Origin: Phytohabitans maris
GTDB lineage: Bacteria; Actinomycetota; Actinomycetes; Mycobacteriales; Micromonosporaceae
Length of the DNA stretch: 64,000 bases
Reading direction: 5' to 3'
Assembly: GCF_031085175.1 (NCBI RefSeq)
Contig: NZ_JAVHUY010000006.1
Coordinates: 124,001-188,000, forward strand
Made by a program: the position numbers and the translations under genes. The notes under the pieces are model-generated. The model had not been told where the DNA came from. It worked only from the letters and a program-made list of their open reading frames with translations, and searched no databases. Positions 1 to 7,908 of the stretch are shown here, in pieces. The stretch's first letter is position 1; the number at the start of each line of letters is the position of its first letter.

Positions 1-1
1 C

Positions 2-1738
2 AGCCTGGACAAGTGCCGCTGGGACGCGATCGTCCGCGAGGACCCGGCCGCGTACCGGGTGCAGGGCGGTTCGCTCCATGTCGACGTGCCGAACGGCGAC
101 ATCTACACGGGCAACAACACCGGTCCGACGAACTTCATCCTCCAGCAGGCGCCAGCGGGTGACTGGGTCCTGGAGACGAAGGTCGACGGAAGCCTGTTGA
201 ACGAGCAGTACCAGCAGGCCGGTCTGCTCGTGTACGCCGACGACGACAACTACCTGAAGCTCGACTACATCGTGGACAACACGGCCGGGCAGCCGGTGAC
301 GCGGCGGATCGAGTTCCGCAGCGAGATCGGCAGCGCGGTGCAGAATCCACAGCCCCAGGTCACCAACCTCACCGGCGCGGTGTGGTACCTGCGGCTGGCC
401 AGGGTGGGCGACGTCTACACCGCGTCGTACTCGGCGGACGGGCAGACCTGGACCGCGTTCGAGCCGCTGACCAGTACGGCGGTGGGCGCGACCCCGAAGG
501 TGGGCCTGTTCTCGCTCGGCGCGGCGCAGACCGCCAGCAAGACGGTCTCGTTCGACTACTTCCGGCTGAGCACGGAGGCTGAGGACGGCACCGCGCCGGT
601 GACGGTCTCCACGGTGGACGGTACGGCGGTCGAGGGCTGGTACACCGGGCCCGCGACGGTCACGCTGGCCGCCACGGACAACGAGGGCGGCAGCGGGGTG
701 GCCCGCACCGAGTACCAGCTCGACGCCGCCACGACCTGGACCGCGTACACCGAGCCGATCCTGGTGGCCGGCGACGGGACGCACGAGGTGCGCTTCCGCT
801 CGGTCGACGAGGCCGGCAACGTGGAGGCGACGAAGTCCACCGCGGTGAGGATCGACGCGACCGCGCCGGTGACCACGGCGACGTTCGCCCCGCCGTCGGA
901 CGGCGGCTGGAACGCGGGGGTGGTCCCCGTGACGCTCGCCTCGACCGACGCCGGCTCGGGCGTCTCCACTGTGGAGTGGTCGCTCGACGGTGGCCCGTGG
1001 ACGCCGTACACGCAGCCGGTCGACGTGACCGGCGACGGCGAGCACGAGCTGCTCTACCGCGCCACGGACAAGGCCGGCAACGCCGAGACGCTCAAGTCGG
1101 CGGTGCTGCGGATCGACGGCGACTCCCCGACGGTCCTCGTCTCCGGCCTCGCCGACGGCCAGCTCTACGGCGACAGCCAGGACGTGCGGGTCACGTTCGG
1201 AGCGGTCGACCCGACCTCCGGCATCCAGTCGGTGGTCGGCAAGCTGGACGGCACGCCGTACCAGTCCGGGACGCTGCAGGTCATGTACGACCTGACGCTC
1301 GGCCTGCACGAGCTGGTCGTGACGGCCACCGACAAGGCGGGCAACGAGACGACGGCGAACGTGCGGTTCTTCGTCACCACCTCGTTCCGCGACATGCAAA
1401 ACCTGATCGACCGGTTCAAGGCGACCGGCCAGCTCTCCAACAAGGCGCACCGCCAGCTGTCGAACAAGCTGGAGGCGGCGCGGGTGTCGGAGGCGACCGG
1501 CAACGACAAGCGGGCCGTGCAGCAGCTGCGGGCGTTCGTCGGGCTCGCCTCGGACACCGCGCTGGTCACCGACCCGGACGTGCGCGCCGTGCTCGTCCGC
1601 GACGCCGAAGCCATGATCGTCCGGTTGGGCGGCGAGGCGACGGCGGCCGGCAAGAAGGCCAACGGAAACAAGTCGCTGTCCGGCACCGGCCGCGTCGAGG
1701 GCGACCCGACCCGGCTGCCGGAGGGCGGCACGCTCTAG
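2..1738 (+). CDS. Secreted multidomain protein, C-terminal part (DUF1349-like, OmpL47 repeats, FIMAH)
   Basis: The reading frame is open to the left edge, so the 5' part lies outside the window; 578 residues are visible. Seen in order: a concanavalin/laminin-G-like DUF1349-type domain (about 20-190), two copies of an OmpL47-type beta domain, each starting with a TAPVT motif and holding GDGxHEVxFRxxDxAGN-like strands (about 193-375), an Ig-like domain (about 378-462), and a helical FIMAH-type module (about 465-545). Such tails occur in large exported actinobacterial ThuA-domain or PQQ-dependent sugar dehydrogenase proteins, which suggests an extracellular carbohydrate-linked role; the catalytic part is not visible. 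A strong hairpin follows the stop. Confidence 0.8.
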   Translation, partial: SLDKCRWDAIVREDPAAYRVQGGSLHVDVPNGDIYTGNNTGPTNFILQQAPAGDWVLETKVDGSLLNEQYQQAGLLVYADDDNYLKLDYIVDNTAGQPVTRRIEFRSEIGSAVQNPQPQVTNLTGAVWYLRLARVGDVYTASYSADGQTWTAFEPLTSTAVGATPKVGLFSLGAAQTASKTVSFDYFRLSTEAEDGTAPVTVSTVDGTAVEGWYTGPATVTLAATDNEGGSGVARTEYQLDAATTWTAYTEPILVAGDGTHEVRFRSVDEAGNVEATKSTAVRIDATAPVTTATFAPPSDGGWNAGVVPVTLASTDAGSGVSTVEWSLDGGPWTPYTQPVDVTGDGEHELLYRATDKAGNAETLKSAVLRIDGDSPTVLVSGLADGQLYGDSQDVRVTFGAVDPTSGIQSVVGKLDGTPYQSGTLQVMYDLTLGLHELVVTATDKAGNETTANVRFFVTTSFRDMQNLIDRFKATGQLSNKAHRQLSNKLEAARVSEATGNDKRAVQQLRAFVGLASDTALVTDPDVRAVLVRDAEAMIVRLGGEATAAGKKANGNKSLSGTGRVEGDPTRLPEGGTL

Positions 1739-1747
1739 CCGCACGCC

Positions 1748-1779
1748 GTGGGGCCGGCCGGCGCACCGGCCGGCCCCAC
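1748..1779 (+). terminator. 14-bp perfect GC hairpin
   Basis: Two arms (1748-1761 and 1766-1779) pair perfectly around a four-base loop, ten bases after the preceding stop. There is no T-tract, which is usual for actinobacterial terminators. It may only attenuate, because the next gene starts 20 bases later. Confidence 0.6.
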
Positions 1780-1798
1780 TCTCCAGGGGAGGCTTCGG

Positions 1799-2485
1799 AT
1801 GAGCAACAGGACCCGGGTACGGCCGCCGGCGCGCGCTGTCGCGCCGGCCGCGTCACCCGCCCGCCGGATCGCTCCCGTGCTGATCGCGTTCGCCCTCGGT
1901 GCCCTGCTCGCCGGGCCGATCGGCGCCTTGGCGGCCGGCGACTCGTCCGCGGGCTCCACGGCGGACCGGGTCGCGGCGCTGCAGGCCGAGGAGGCGAAGC
2001 GGGACGCGGCGCAGATCGTCGAGCTGACCGCCAAGGCGCGCGAGGTCCAGGGGCGGCTGGTACCCGTCCTCGACGGCCTGGCCGCGGCGGTGCCGCCGGG
2101 GAAGGCGCCCGGCCCCGCGGTGGACCGGTCCGATGTGGACGGTTGGCGGGAGGTGACGGGCAAGGCGGTCGCGGACTTCGCCAACCCGCCCTCCGGCGGT
2201 ACCGGCGTCAACATCGCCCGCTCCGGCCTCGCGGCCGCGGTCCGCTCCCTGGACGCCGCGGTCGACACGTACGCGGCGGCGCTGGCCCAGCCGCCAACCG
2301 GGCGGGACGCGCTCGTGGAGCTCGCCGGCCGCCAGCGGGACATCGCGGTCGCCACCTGGTCCACCGCCGCCACCCAGCTCGACGTGCTCAACATCGACTC
2401 CGGCAACGGCCACGCCCACGTCTTTCTGCCGGCCGCGCCGGGGCAGGGGGCGCTGACCGCCGACGGCGCACCGGAAGGGAAGTGA
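1799..2485 (+). CDS. Putative exported or membrane-anchored hypothetical protein
   Basis: 228 residues from ATG 1799, chosen because GGGGAGG lies just upstream; a longer version from 1748 would run through the hairpin. The N-terminus is Arg/Pro-rich, followed by one hydrophobic segment (about 24-46) that could be a signal anchor. The rest is an Ala-rich, probably helical extracellular region with a coiled-coil-like stretch after the membrane segment. No family recognised. It is followed after one base by another exported protein, so the two are probably co-transcribed and may be partners of the large secreted protein upstream. Confidence 0.7.
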   Translation: MSNRTRVRPPARAVAPAASPARRIAPVLIAFALGALLAGPIGALAAGDSSAGSTADRVAALQAEEAKRDAAQIVELTAKAREVQGRLVPVLDGLAAAVPPGKAPGPAVDRSDVDGWREVTGKAVADFANPPSGGTGVNIARSGLAAAVRSLDAAVDTYAAALAQPPTGRDALVELAGRQRDIAVATWSTAATQLDVLNIDSGNGHAHVFLPAAPGQGALTADGAPEGK

Positions 2486-2486
2486 C

Positions 2487-3017
2487 ATGCCCAGTCGGCT
2501 TCTGCGCGGGCTCCTCGCCGCGCTCGCGGTGGTACCCCTGCTCGCGCTCTGGCCCGCCGCCCCGGCGGCCGCACACGGCGGGCCGCTCGAACTCGACCTG
2601 GCCGGCGACGGCGCGACCGGCGTCACCGTCCGCGCGGCGTACAAACAGGACGGTCACCCGGTCGAAGACCAGGTGCTGCGCCTGGTGCTCAACGCGACCG
2701 GCGAGGGCGGCCGGCGGGTCGGCCCGGTACAGCTCGACCCGGCCAACGAGGGCCAGGGCTTCTACACCAGCGGTGCGGTGCTCACCCCGGGCCGGTGGAC
2801 GGTCGTGGTCACCTCGCCCGAGCCCAACCCCGGCAAGGCGGAGGCGACCGTCGAGGCGCGGGTGGCCCAGACCGCCCCACCCCCGCAAGCCGCGCCCACC
2901 GACCCGGGCGGCGGCGGCACCTGGCGCTGGTGGGTCGCCGGCGCGGCGCTGCTCCTCGGCGCGGTCGTCGCCCTGGCCCTGGTCTCTCGCCACCGCGCCA
3001 AGGCCGCCGCACGCTGA
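2487..3017 (+). CDS. Exported protein with C-terminal membrane anchor (CopC/FixH-like fold possible)
   Basis: 176 residues. A clear signal peptide ends at an AAPAAAHGG-like site near residue 30, and the mature start with His resembles CopC/YtkA-type proteins whose N-terminal His can bind copper. A beta-rich domain of about 95 residues follows, then a Pro-rich linker and a single C-terminal transmembrane helix (about 148-168) ending in a basic tail. It begins one base after the previous stop with GGAAGGGA as ribosome site. Function is inferred only from architecture; copper binding is a guess. Confidence 0.7.
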   Translation: MPSRLLRGLLAALAVVPLLALWPAAPAAAHGGPLELDLAGDGATGVTVRAAYKQDGHPVEDQVLRLVLNATGEGGRRVGPVQLDPANEGQGFYTSGAVLTPGRWTVVVTSPEPNPGKAEATVEARVAQTAPPPQAAPTDPGGGGTWRWWVAGAALLLGAVVALALVSRHRAKAAAR

Positions 3018-3248
3018 GCCGTGGGCGGTGCGCTGAGCCGGGCCGGTGTGCTGTCCGCGGACCTATGGAGCTGCCCCGCTTGCGCGCCCACCCCGCGCCG
3101 TGCCCGGAGCGCATCCGCGGTGCGGGCGGTGGGACGGAGGTGCGGCGCATGGGATCGATGGCTGGAAAGGAGGGAGTAGCATCCCGCTCAGCGGGCCGGC
3201 CGGGACGTGAGGCACCTGGTCGACGACCCGCCGGGAGAGGGGGCGCAG

Positions 3249-4259
3249 GTGGCGTCTCGCGGCGGCCGGCCACGGATCGGTCAGGTCGCGGCGCTGGCCG
3301 GGGTCAGCGCGACGACCGTCTCGCACGCGCTCAACGGGCGGCGTCCCGTCTCCGAGGCCACGCGCCGGCGGGTGCTCGACGCCATCGAGGAGCTTGGCTA
3401 CCGGCCCAACGTGGTCGCCCGCGGGTTGCGCGCCGGGCGGAGCCTGACCATCGGGCTGGTCATCCCGGACATCACCAACCCGTTCTACCCGGTGCTCGCG
3501 CGCGGGTTGCAGGACGTGCTCGGGCCGGCCGGGTACGACGAGATCGTGACCAACACCAACGGCGAGCGCGACCTGGAACGGCTCGCCCTCGACAAGATGA
3601 TCTCGCGGCAGGTCGACGGCATCGCGTTCGCGGTGTTCCACACGCACGCGGACGACCTCCGTCCGGTTGTCGACGCGGGCATCCCGGTCGTACGGCTCGG
3701 CGGCCGCCAGGCCCTGCCCGGCGTCGACCTGGTGCACAGCGACGACGAGGGGAATGCCGCCAAGGCGGCCCGCTACCTGCTGCGCGGCGGGTACCGGCGG
3801 ATCGCGTTCGTGTGCGGCCCGGGCGCGGACGGGCCGGCGGCCGAACGGGTCGCGGGCTACCGGGCGGCGCTGGCCGAGGCCGGGGTGGCGGTCGACCCGG
3901 CGCTCATCTCGCAGACCGAGTTCAGCCGGGCCGGCGGCGCCGCGGGCGTGGGTCGCCTGCTGGAGCTGCCCGATCCGCCGGACGCGGTCATGTGCGCCAA
4001 CGACATGATGGCGATCGGCGCGGTCGACGCTGCCCGGGAGCGGGGGCTGCGGGTGCCGGACGACCTGGCGGTGGTCGGCTTCGACGACATCGAGGCGGCC
4101 AGCCTGGTCACGCCGCAGCTCACCACGATGGCCAACCCGGCCCGGGAGATCGGCCGGGCCGGCGCGCGCCTGCTGCTGGAACGGATCGCCGGCACCGTCA
4201 CCGGCCCGCCGACCGAAGTGATCATCCCGGCCCGGCTGGTGCGGCGCCAGTCCGCGTAG
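3249..4259 (+). CDS. LacI-family transcriptional regulator
   Basis: 336 residues from GTG 3249, preferred over GTG 3207 because a purine-rich GGGAGAGGGGG lies just upstream. The LacI helix-turn-helix is at about 9-30 (IGQVAALAGVSATTVSHALNG), followed by the hinge helix YRPNVVARGLRAGR and a periplasmic-binding-protein-like effector domain (about 60-330) with SLTIGLVIPDITNPFY and VVGFDDIEAASLVTP signatures. This family usually represses sugar uptake or catabolism operons. No sugar transporter or hydrolase is adjacent, so the target is unknown; the large secreted protein operon upstream is a candidate. Confidence 0.9.
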   Translation: MASRGGRPRIGQVAALAGVSATTVSHALNGRRPVSEATRRRVLDAIEELGYRPNVVARGLRAGRSLTIGLVIPDITNPFYPVLARGLQDVLGPAGYDEIVTNTNGERDLERLALDKMISRQVDGIAFAVFHTHADDLRPVVDAGIPVVRLGGRQALPGVDLVHSDDEGNAAKAARYLLRGGYRRIAFVCGPGADGPAAERVAGYRAALAEAGVAVDPALISQTEFSRAGGAAGVGRLLELPDPPDAVMCANDMMAIGAVDAARERGLRVPDDLAVVGFDDIEAASLVTPQLTTMANPAREIGRAGARLLLERIAGTVTGPPTEVIIPARLVRRQSA

Positions 4260-4323
4260 GCCGCTCGGCCGGGCAGCGCGCGAAGCGCCCTGATCAGGGG
4301 CCCGGAGCTGTCATAGTGTGGTG

Positions 4324-5019
4324 ATGTCCCGTTCCCGGCAAGCGGCGGTGCTGTACGCGGCGGTCGGCGCGGTCCACGTGGCCGGCGCGGCGGTGCACCA
4401 CGACCTGGTCGACAACCTCACCAAGCCCCTGCTGATGCCGCTGCTCGCCGTGTACGCCGTGGCCGCGCACGCCGAGCGCGGCGGCCGGATCCCGCGCCGG
4501 CTGCTGCTGTCGCTCGCGCTCGCCTGGGCCGGCGACGTCACCCTCCAGCTGGGCGGCACCGTGGCGCTGGTCGTCGGGATGGTCTTCTTCGCGCTGGCCT
4601 ACGGCGTCTACGCCGTCGAGCTCACCCGCACCGGCGCCTTCCGCCGCCGTCGCCGGTGGCTCTACCTCGCCGGGTACGGCGCCGCGGCCACCGCCGCGCT
4701 GGCCTGGCTCTGGCCTGGCCTGAGCGAGCGGGGCGTGGCCTGGCCGATGGCCGGGTACGCCGCGCTGATGGCCGTGATGGCGAGCGCCGCGACGTCCTGG
4801 GGCTGGCGGGTCGGCCTCGGCGGCGGCCTGCTGCTCGCCTCGGACACGCTGATCGGCGTCGGCCTGGCCGAGGCCGCCGACGTGCCCGGGCGCGCCGCGC
4901 TGGTGATGGCCACGTACCTGCTCGGCCAGGCCCTCGTCGTCGCCGGCTGGGCCGCCCGCACGCCCCGCCCCGAGGCGGTCGCCCCGGCGCCCCGACCCGC
5001 GGATCTGGTGCCCGCGTAA
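4324..5019 (+). CDS. YhhN/TMEM86-family membrane protein (lysoplasmalogenase-like)
   Basis: 231 residues from ATG 4324; GTG codons at 4318 and 4321 are in-frame alternatives. A CATAGT element at 4312-4317 suggests a leaderless start. About eight hydrophobic segments are visible, with the family motifs TKPLLMPLL near the N-terminus, AGDVTL mid-protein and SDTLIG near the end. Characterised members hydrolyse the vinyl-ether bond of lysoplasmalogens at the membrane; in this bacterium the substrate is unproven. The TAA stop forms part of the putative -10 element of the next gene. Confidence 0.8.
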   Translation: MSRSRQAAVLYAAVGAVHVAGAAVHHDLVDNLTKPLLMPLLAVYAVAAHAERGGRIPRRLLLSLALAWAGDVTLQLGGTVALVVGMVFFALAYGVYAVELTRTGAFRRRRRWLYLAGYGAAATAALAWLWPGLSERGVAWPMAGYAALMAVMASAATSWGWRVGLGGGLLLASDTLIGVGLAEAADVPGRAALVMATYLLGQALVVAGWAARTPRPEAVAPAPRPADLVPA

Positions 5020-5022
5020 CGT
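5017..5022 (+). promoter_or_regulatory. TAACGT -10 element, leaderless, N6 to GTG 5029
   Basis: TAACGT lies six bases before the kinase start codon and overlaps the TAA stop of the preceding gene. No ribosome site is present, consistent with a leaderless transcript. Confidence 0.45.
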
Positions 5023-5028
5023 AGCGGC

Positions 5029-5691
5029 GTGTTCGACGACCTGGTGGCCCGGGCGGTGGCCCTCGCCGGCGCCGGCCGTCCCGCAGGCGGCGAGCGGGCG
5101 ATCCTCGGCATCGCCGGCTGCCCGGCGGCGGGCAAGTCGACGCTCGCCGAGCTGCTGGTGGGCGCCCTGGCCGCGGCGGGCGTGCCGGCCGCGCTGGTAC
5201 CGATGGACGGCTTCCACCTGGCCGACGTGGCCCTGGAGCGGCTGGGCCGCCGCGGGCGCAAGGGCGCGGTCGACACCTTCGACGCCGACGGGTACCTCGC
5301 GCTGCTGCGCCGCCTCCGCACCGACCGCCGCCGCACCGTGTGGGCGCCCGGCTTCGCGCGTGACCTGGAGCAGCCGATCGCCGGCAGCATCGGCGTCGAC
5401 CCGGAGGCCCGGATCGTGGTGACGGAGGGCAACTACCTGCTCGCCGGCGCCGCGCCCTGGCCGGAGGTGCGCGCCGAGCTGACCGAGACCTGGTACGTGG
5501 AGCTGGACGAGCCGGTCCGCCGGGAACGCCTGCTCGCCCGCCACGTCGCGTTCGGCAAGAGCCCGGACGAGGCGGCCCGCTGGGTCTCCATAGTGGACGA
5601 TCCCAACGCCCGCCTGATCGCCGCCACCCGCGACCGCGCCGACCTGGTCGTCGACATGTACCTGCTGGAGGCCCGCGGTGATGGCCCGTGA
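5029..5691 (+). CDS. P-loop nucleoside/nucleotide kinase family protein
   Basis: 220 residues. Walker A is GCPAAGKST near residues 28-37; MDGFHLADV, typical of the phosphoribulokinase/uridine kinase/pantothenate kinase superfamily, follows at about 60, and DTFDADG and VTEGNYLL motifs match YggC/FrcK-like kinases. It should phosphorylate a small sugar or nucleoside-like substrate with ATP in the cytoplasm; the substrate cannot be told from sequence. The stop TGA (5689-5691) lies inside the left arm of a 54-bp palindrome, so the repeat supplies the gene's 3' end. Confidence 0.8.
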   Translation: MFDDLVARAVALAGAGRPAGGERAILGIAGCPAAGKSTLAELLVGALAAAGVPAALVPMDGFHLADVALERLGRRGRKGAVDTFDADGYLALLRRLRTDRRRTVWAPGFARDLEQPIAGSIGVDPEARIVVTEGNYLLAGAAPWPEVRAELTETWYVELDEPVRRERLLARHVAFGKSPDEAARWVSIVDDPNARLIAATRDRADLVVDMYLLEARGDGP

Positions 5692-5743
5692 TCGAAGCTC
5701 CCCTCAAGTCGCTAGAACGACTTCAGGGGAGCTTCGATCACGG
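5686..5743. repeat. 54-bp palindromic element, copy A
   Basis: Two 26-base arms (5686-5711 and 5718-5743) pair with a single mismatch around the loop CTAGAA. The 54-bp core 5688-5741 begins GTGATCGAAGCTCC and ends GGAGCTTCGATCAC. Two more copies are at 6365-6418 and 44318-44371. Likely a folded RNA terminator or REP-like element. Confidence 0.85.
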
Positions 5744-5830
5744 ACGCGCGGCGGGTCGCCGGCCAGCGCGGCGGCGAGGTCGGGCGGCCGCGTCCGGCCG
5801 GTTCTCGTCTGTCCTCGGCCGCGGGAAAGT

Positions 5831-5836
5831 TAGGCT
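5831..5836 (+). promoter_or_regulatory. TAGGCT -10 element, leaderless, N7 to GTG 5844
   Basis: TAGGCT followed by seven bases and the start codon, with no ribosome site between. The same spacing is seen at several other genes here. Confidence 0.55.
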
Positions 5837-5843
5837 GGCGATC

Positions 5844-6338
5844 GTGACAGTCGACCCCGACCGGCACGTCTACGGCGCCGCCGACGCGCCCACGACCCTC
5901 GTCGAGTACGGCGACTTCGAGTGCCCGTACTGCGGTGCGGCCAAGCCGGTGCTGCGCAAGCTGATCGACGGCTCGGGCGGCGCGGTGCGGCTGGTGTACC
6001 GGCACTTCCCGGTCTTCGCCAAGCACCCGTTCGCGCTGACCGCGGCGCTGGCCGCCGAGGCCGCGGGCGACCGGTTCTGGGCCATGCACGACCTGCTCTT
6101 CGCCAACCAGGACCGGCTCACCGACGCCGACCTCGCCGGGTACGCGAAGACGGCCGGCGTCGAGGTCGAGGTGACCGGCGACGCGGCGCAGGCCTACCGG
6201 GAGGCGGTCGAGGCCGACTACAACCAGGGCGTGGTGGAGGGTGTGCGCGGCACGCCCACGCTCTTCGTCGACGGCCGGCTGTACCAGGGCCGGGTCGAGC
6301 TCAACGCGCTCCGCGCCGCGCTCGGCCTGCGCCGCTGA
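5844..6338 (+). CDS. DsbA-family thioredoxin-fold protein
   Basis: 164 residues from GTG 5844, supported by TAGGCT-N7 upstream; an upstream extension would translate the palindrome. A thioredoxin-fold DsbA/Thioredoxin_4 domain spans the whole protein: YGDFECPYC gives the redox pair Cys27-Cys30, the inserted helical domain is central, and RGTPTLFVDG is the cis-Pro loop. No signal peptide is visible, so a cytoplasmic thiol-disulfide or glutathione-transferase-like role is possible. It lies between two inverted copies of the 54-bp palindrome. Confidence 0.85.
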   Translation: MTVDPDRHVYGAADAPTTLVEYGDFECPYCGAAKPVLRKLIDGSGGAVRLVYRHFPVFAKHPFALTAALAAEAAGDRFWAMHDLLFANQDRLTDADLAGYAKTAGVEVEVTGDAAQAYREAVEADYNQGVVEGVRGTPTLFVDGRLYQGRVELNALRAALGLRR

Positions 6339-6364
6339 AGTCCGCCACTCGTCGAGTCCCGCCC

Positions 6365-6418
6365 GTGATCGAAGCTCCTCCGAAATCGTTCTAACGACTT
6401 CGGAGGAGCTTCGATCAC
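6365..6418. repeat. 54-bp palindromic element, copy B (inverted)
   Basis: Arms 6365-6388 and 6395-6418 pair with one mismatch around TTCTAA. The loop is the reverse complement of TTAGAA, so this copy is inverted relative to copies A and C. It follows the dsbA-like gene by 26 bases. Confidence 0.85.
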
Positions 6419-6522
6419 CCTAAGCCCGAGAGAACCCCCACTCTTTTAAGCGACAACTAATGGTGTTCATCGCGCCGGTACTCATAGGCTCGCGTCGAAC
6501 GCATCGTTGGGGGGAGACAATC

Positions 6523-7068
6523 GTGCGAAGGTCCACAATGGGGCGTGCCCTGGGCTGCGCGGCCCTGCTCGCCACCGCTCTGATCGCCGGCTCCGGCGGC
6601 AGCGCCGCGGCCGTTCCGCCGCTCGAGCCGGCACCGCCCGCGCTGGCGCCGCCGGCCGGCCACACGCTCAGCGCCGTCTTCGCCGCGCGGGGCGTACAGG
6701 TCTACCAGTGCACATCGGGCGCGTGGGTGTTCGTCGAGCCCGCCGCCACGCTGGAGGGGGCCTCCTGGCGCACGAGGGGGCGGCAGGAGGCCATCCACTT
6801 CCGGGGCCCGAGCTGGGAGTCCACCGTAGACGGCTCGCTGGTCGAGGCCCGCGCGATCGCCAACTCGCCGGTGCCGGGCTCGATCCCCGAGCTGCTGCTG
6901 GAGTCGACCCGCAACCGCGGCGACGGCGTCTTCGGCCGCACGTCGTACATCCAGCGGCTGGAGACCCAGGGCGGAGCCGCACCGGCCGGCGCCTGCGTCG
7001 AGGGCGCGACGGCCGGCGTGCCCTACCGGGCGGAGTACCGCTTCTACTCACCCTCCTCCGGGTCGTAG
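6523..7068 (+). CDS. DUF3455 exported protein
   Basis: 181 residues from GTG 6523, chosen for the GGGGGGAG ribosome site at about 6509-6515. A signal peptide (about 1-31) precedes a DUF3455 domain with its landmarks: GHTLSAVFAARGVQVYQC, HFRGPSWESTVDGS, IPELLLE, FGRTSYIQRLETQGG and a final YRAEYRFYSP. The family is secreted and of unknown function in bacteria and fungi. The last 25 bases overlap the convergent methyltransferase gene. Confidence 0.85.
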   Translation: MRRSTMGRALGCAALLATALIAGSGGSAAAVPPLEPAPPALAPPAGHTLSAVFAARGVQVYQCTSGAWVFVEPAATLEGASWRTRGRQEAIHFRGPSWESTVDGSLVEARAIANSPVPGSIPELLLESTRNRGDGVFGRTSYIQRLETQGGAAPAGACVEGATAGVPYRAEYRFYSPSSGS

Positions 7069-7874
7069 CCGCGCCCGGCGACGGCGAGCCAGGTCTGGAG
7101 GGGAAACGCGATCCCCTCGTCGTCGGTGTACGGCGCGAGGGTGCGTTCCAGCTCCGCGGCCATCTCCTCGTGCCGGGCCTCGTCGAGCCCGCTCACCGGC
7201 TCGGCCAGCGGGGTGCTCACCACCTCTCGGCGCAGGAACTCCCGCGCCGAGGGAAAGCGCACGTCGACCAGGCCGATCCGCACCCGTACCGCCCGGAAGC
7301 CGGCCGCGGTGAGCAGCCGGTGCAGGTCGGCGCGGTCCGGGCCGGCGAAGGGCTCGCGCAGGACCATGCCCGCGGCGGTGCCGACGTACCGGTCGAGCAC
7401 GTCCACCACCGCGACGAACGCCGGGTTGACCTCGATGCCCCGCCAGACCGCGAGCGCCACCCGCCCCTCCGGCGCGAGCACCCGGCGGATCTCCCGCAGC
7501 GCGGTCGGGTGGTCGGTAACGAACTGCAGCCCCTGCTGGCAGGTGACCAGGTCGAAGGTCCCGTCCGGAAACGGGAGCGAGGCGGCGTCGGCCAGCCGCC
7601 ACTCGATCTCGCCCGGCCCGGTGGAGATCGCCGCGGCGAGCATGCCCTCGTTGACGTCGGTGCCGGTGACCGCGCCCTCCGGGCCGACCCGGGCGGCCGC
7701 CTGCCGGGCGACGATCCCGGTGCCGGTGGCCACATCCAGCACCCGCTCGCCCGGCTTGACCTCGGCCAGCTCCAGCAGCCGCTCAGCGCACCCGGTGAAG
7801 AACGCGGGTACCAGGTACTTCTCGTACGCGCTCGCCGGACCGTCGCCGGCGACCTGCCATCGGGGACCCCCCAT
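7044..7874 (-). CDS. Class I SAM-dependent methyltransferase (UbiE/MenG-like)
   Basis: 276 residues from ATG 7874; GTG 7883 is an in-frame alternative but lies inside the putative -10 element. The methyltransferase domain shows motif I VLDVATGTGIVA (about 45-56), motif II acidic loop GTDVNEGM, DAASLPFPDGTFDLVTC and IRRVLAPEGRVALAVW. Such proteins methylate small molecules in the cytoplasm; the substrate is unknown. The C-terminus overlaps the convergent DUF3455 gene, so transcription of one may affect the other. Confidence 0.85.
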   Translation of the reverse strand: MGGPRWQVAGDGPASAYEKYLVPAFFTGCAERLLELAEVKPGERVLDVATGTGIVARQAAARVGPEGAVTGTDVNEGMLAAAISTGPGEIEWRLADAASLPFPDGTFDLVTCQQGLQFVTDHPTALREIRRVLAPEGRVALAVWRGIEVNPAFVAVVDVLDRYVGTAAGMVLREPFAGPDRADLHRLLTAAGFRAVRVRIGLVDVRFPSAREFLRREVVSTPLAEPVSGLDEARHEEMAAELERTLAPYTDDEGIAFPLQTWLAVAGRGYDPEEGE

Positions 7875-7881
7875 GGGGCGC

Positions 7882-7887
7882 ACCCTA
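7882..7887 (-). promoter_or_regulatory. TAGGGT -10 element, leaderless, N7 to ATG 7874
   Basis: On the minus strand TAGGGT is followed by seven bases and ATG 7874, supporting that start. Confidence 0.5.
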
Positions 7888-7908
7888 CCCGGGAAAGGTG
7901 ACCGCCAA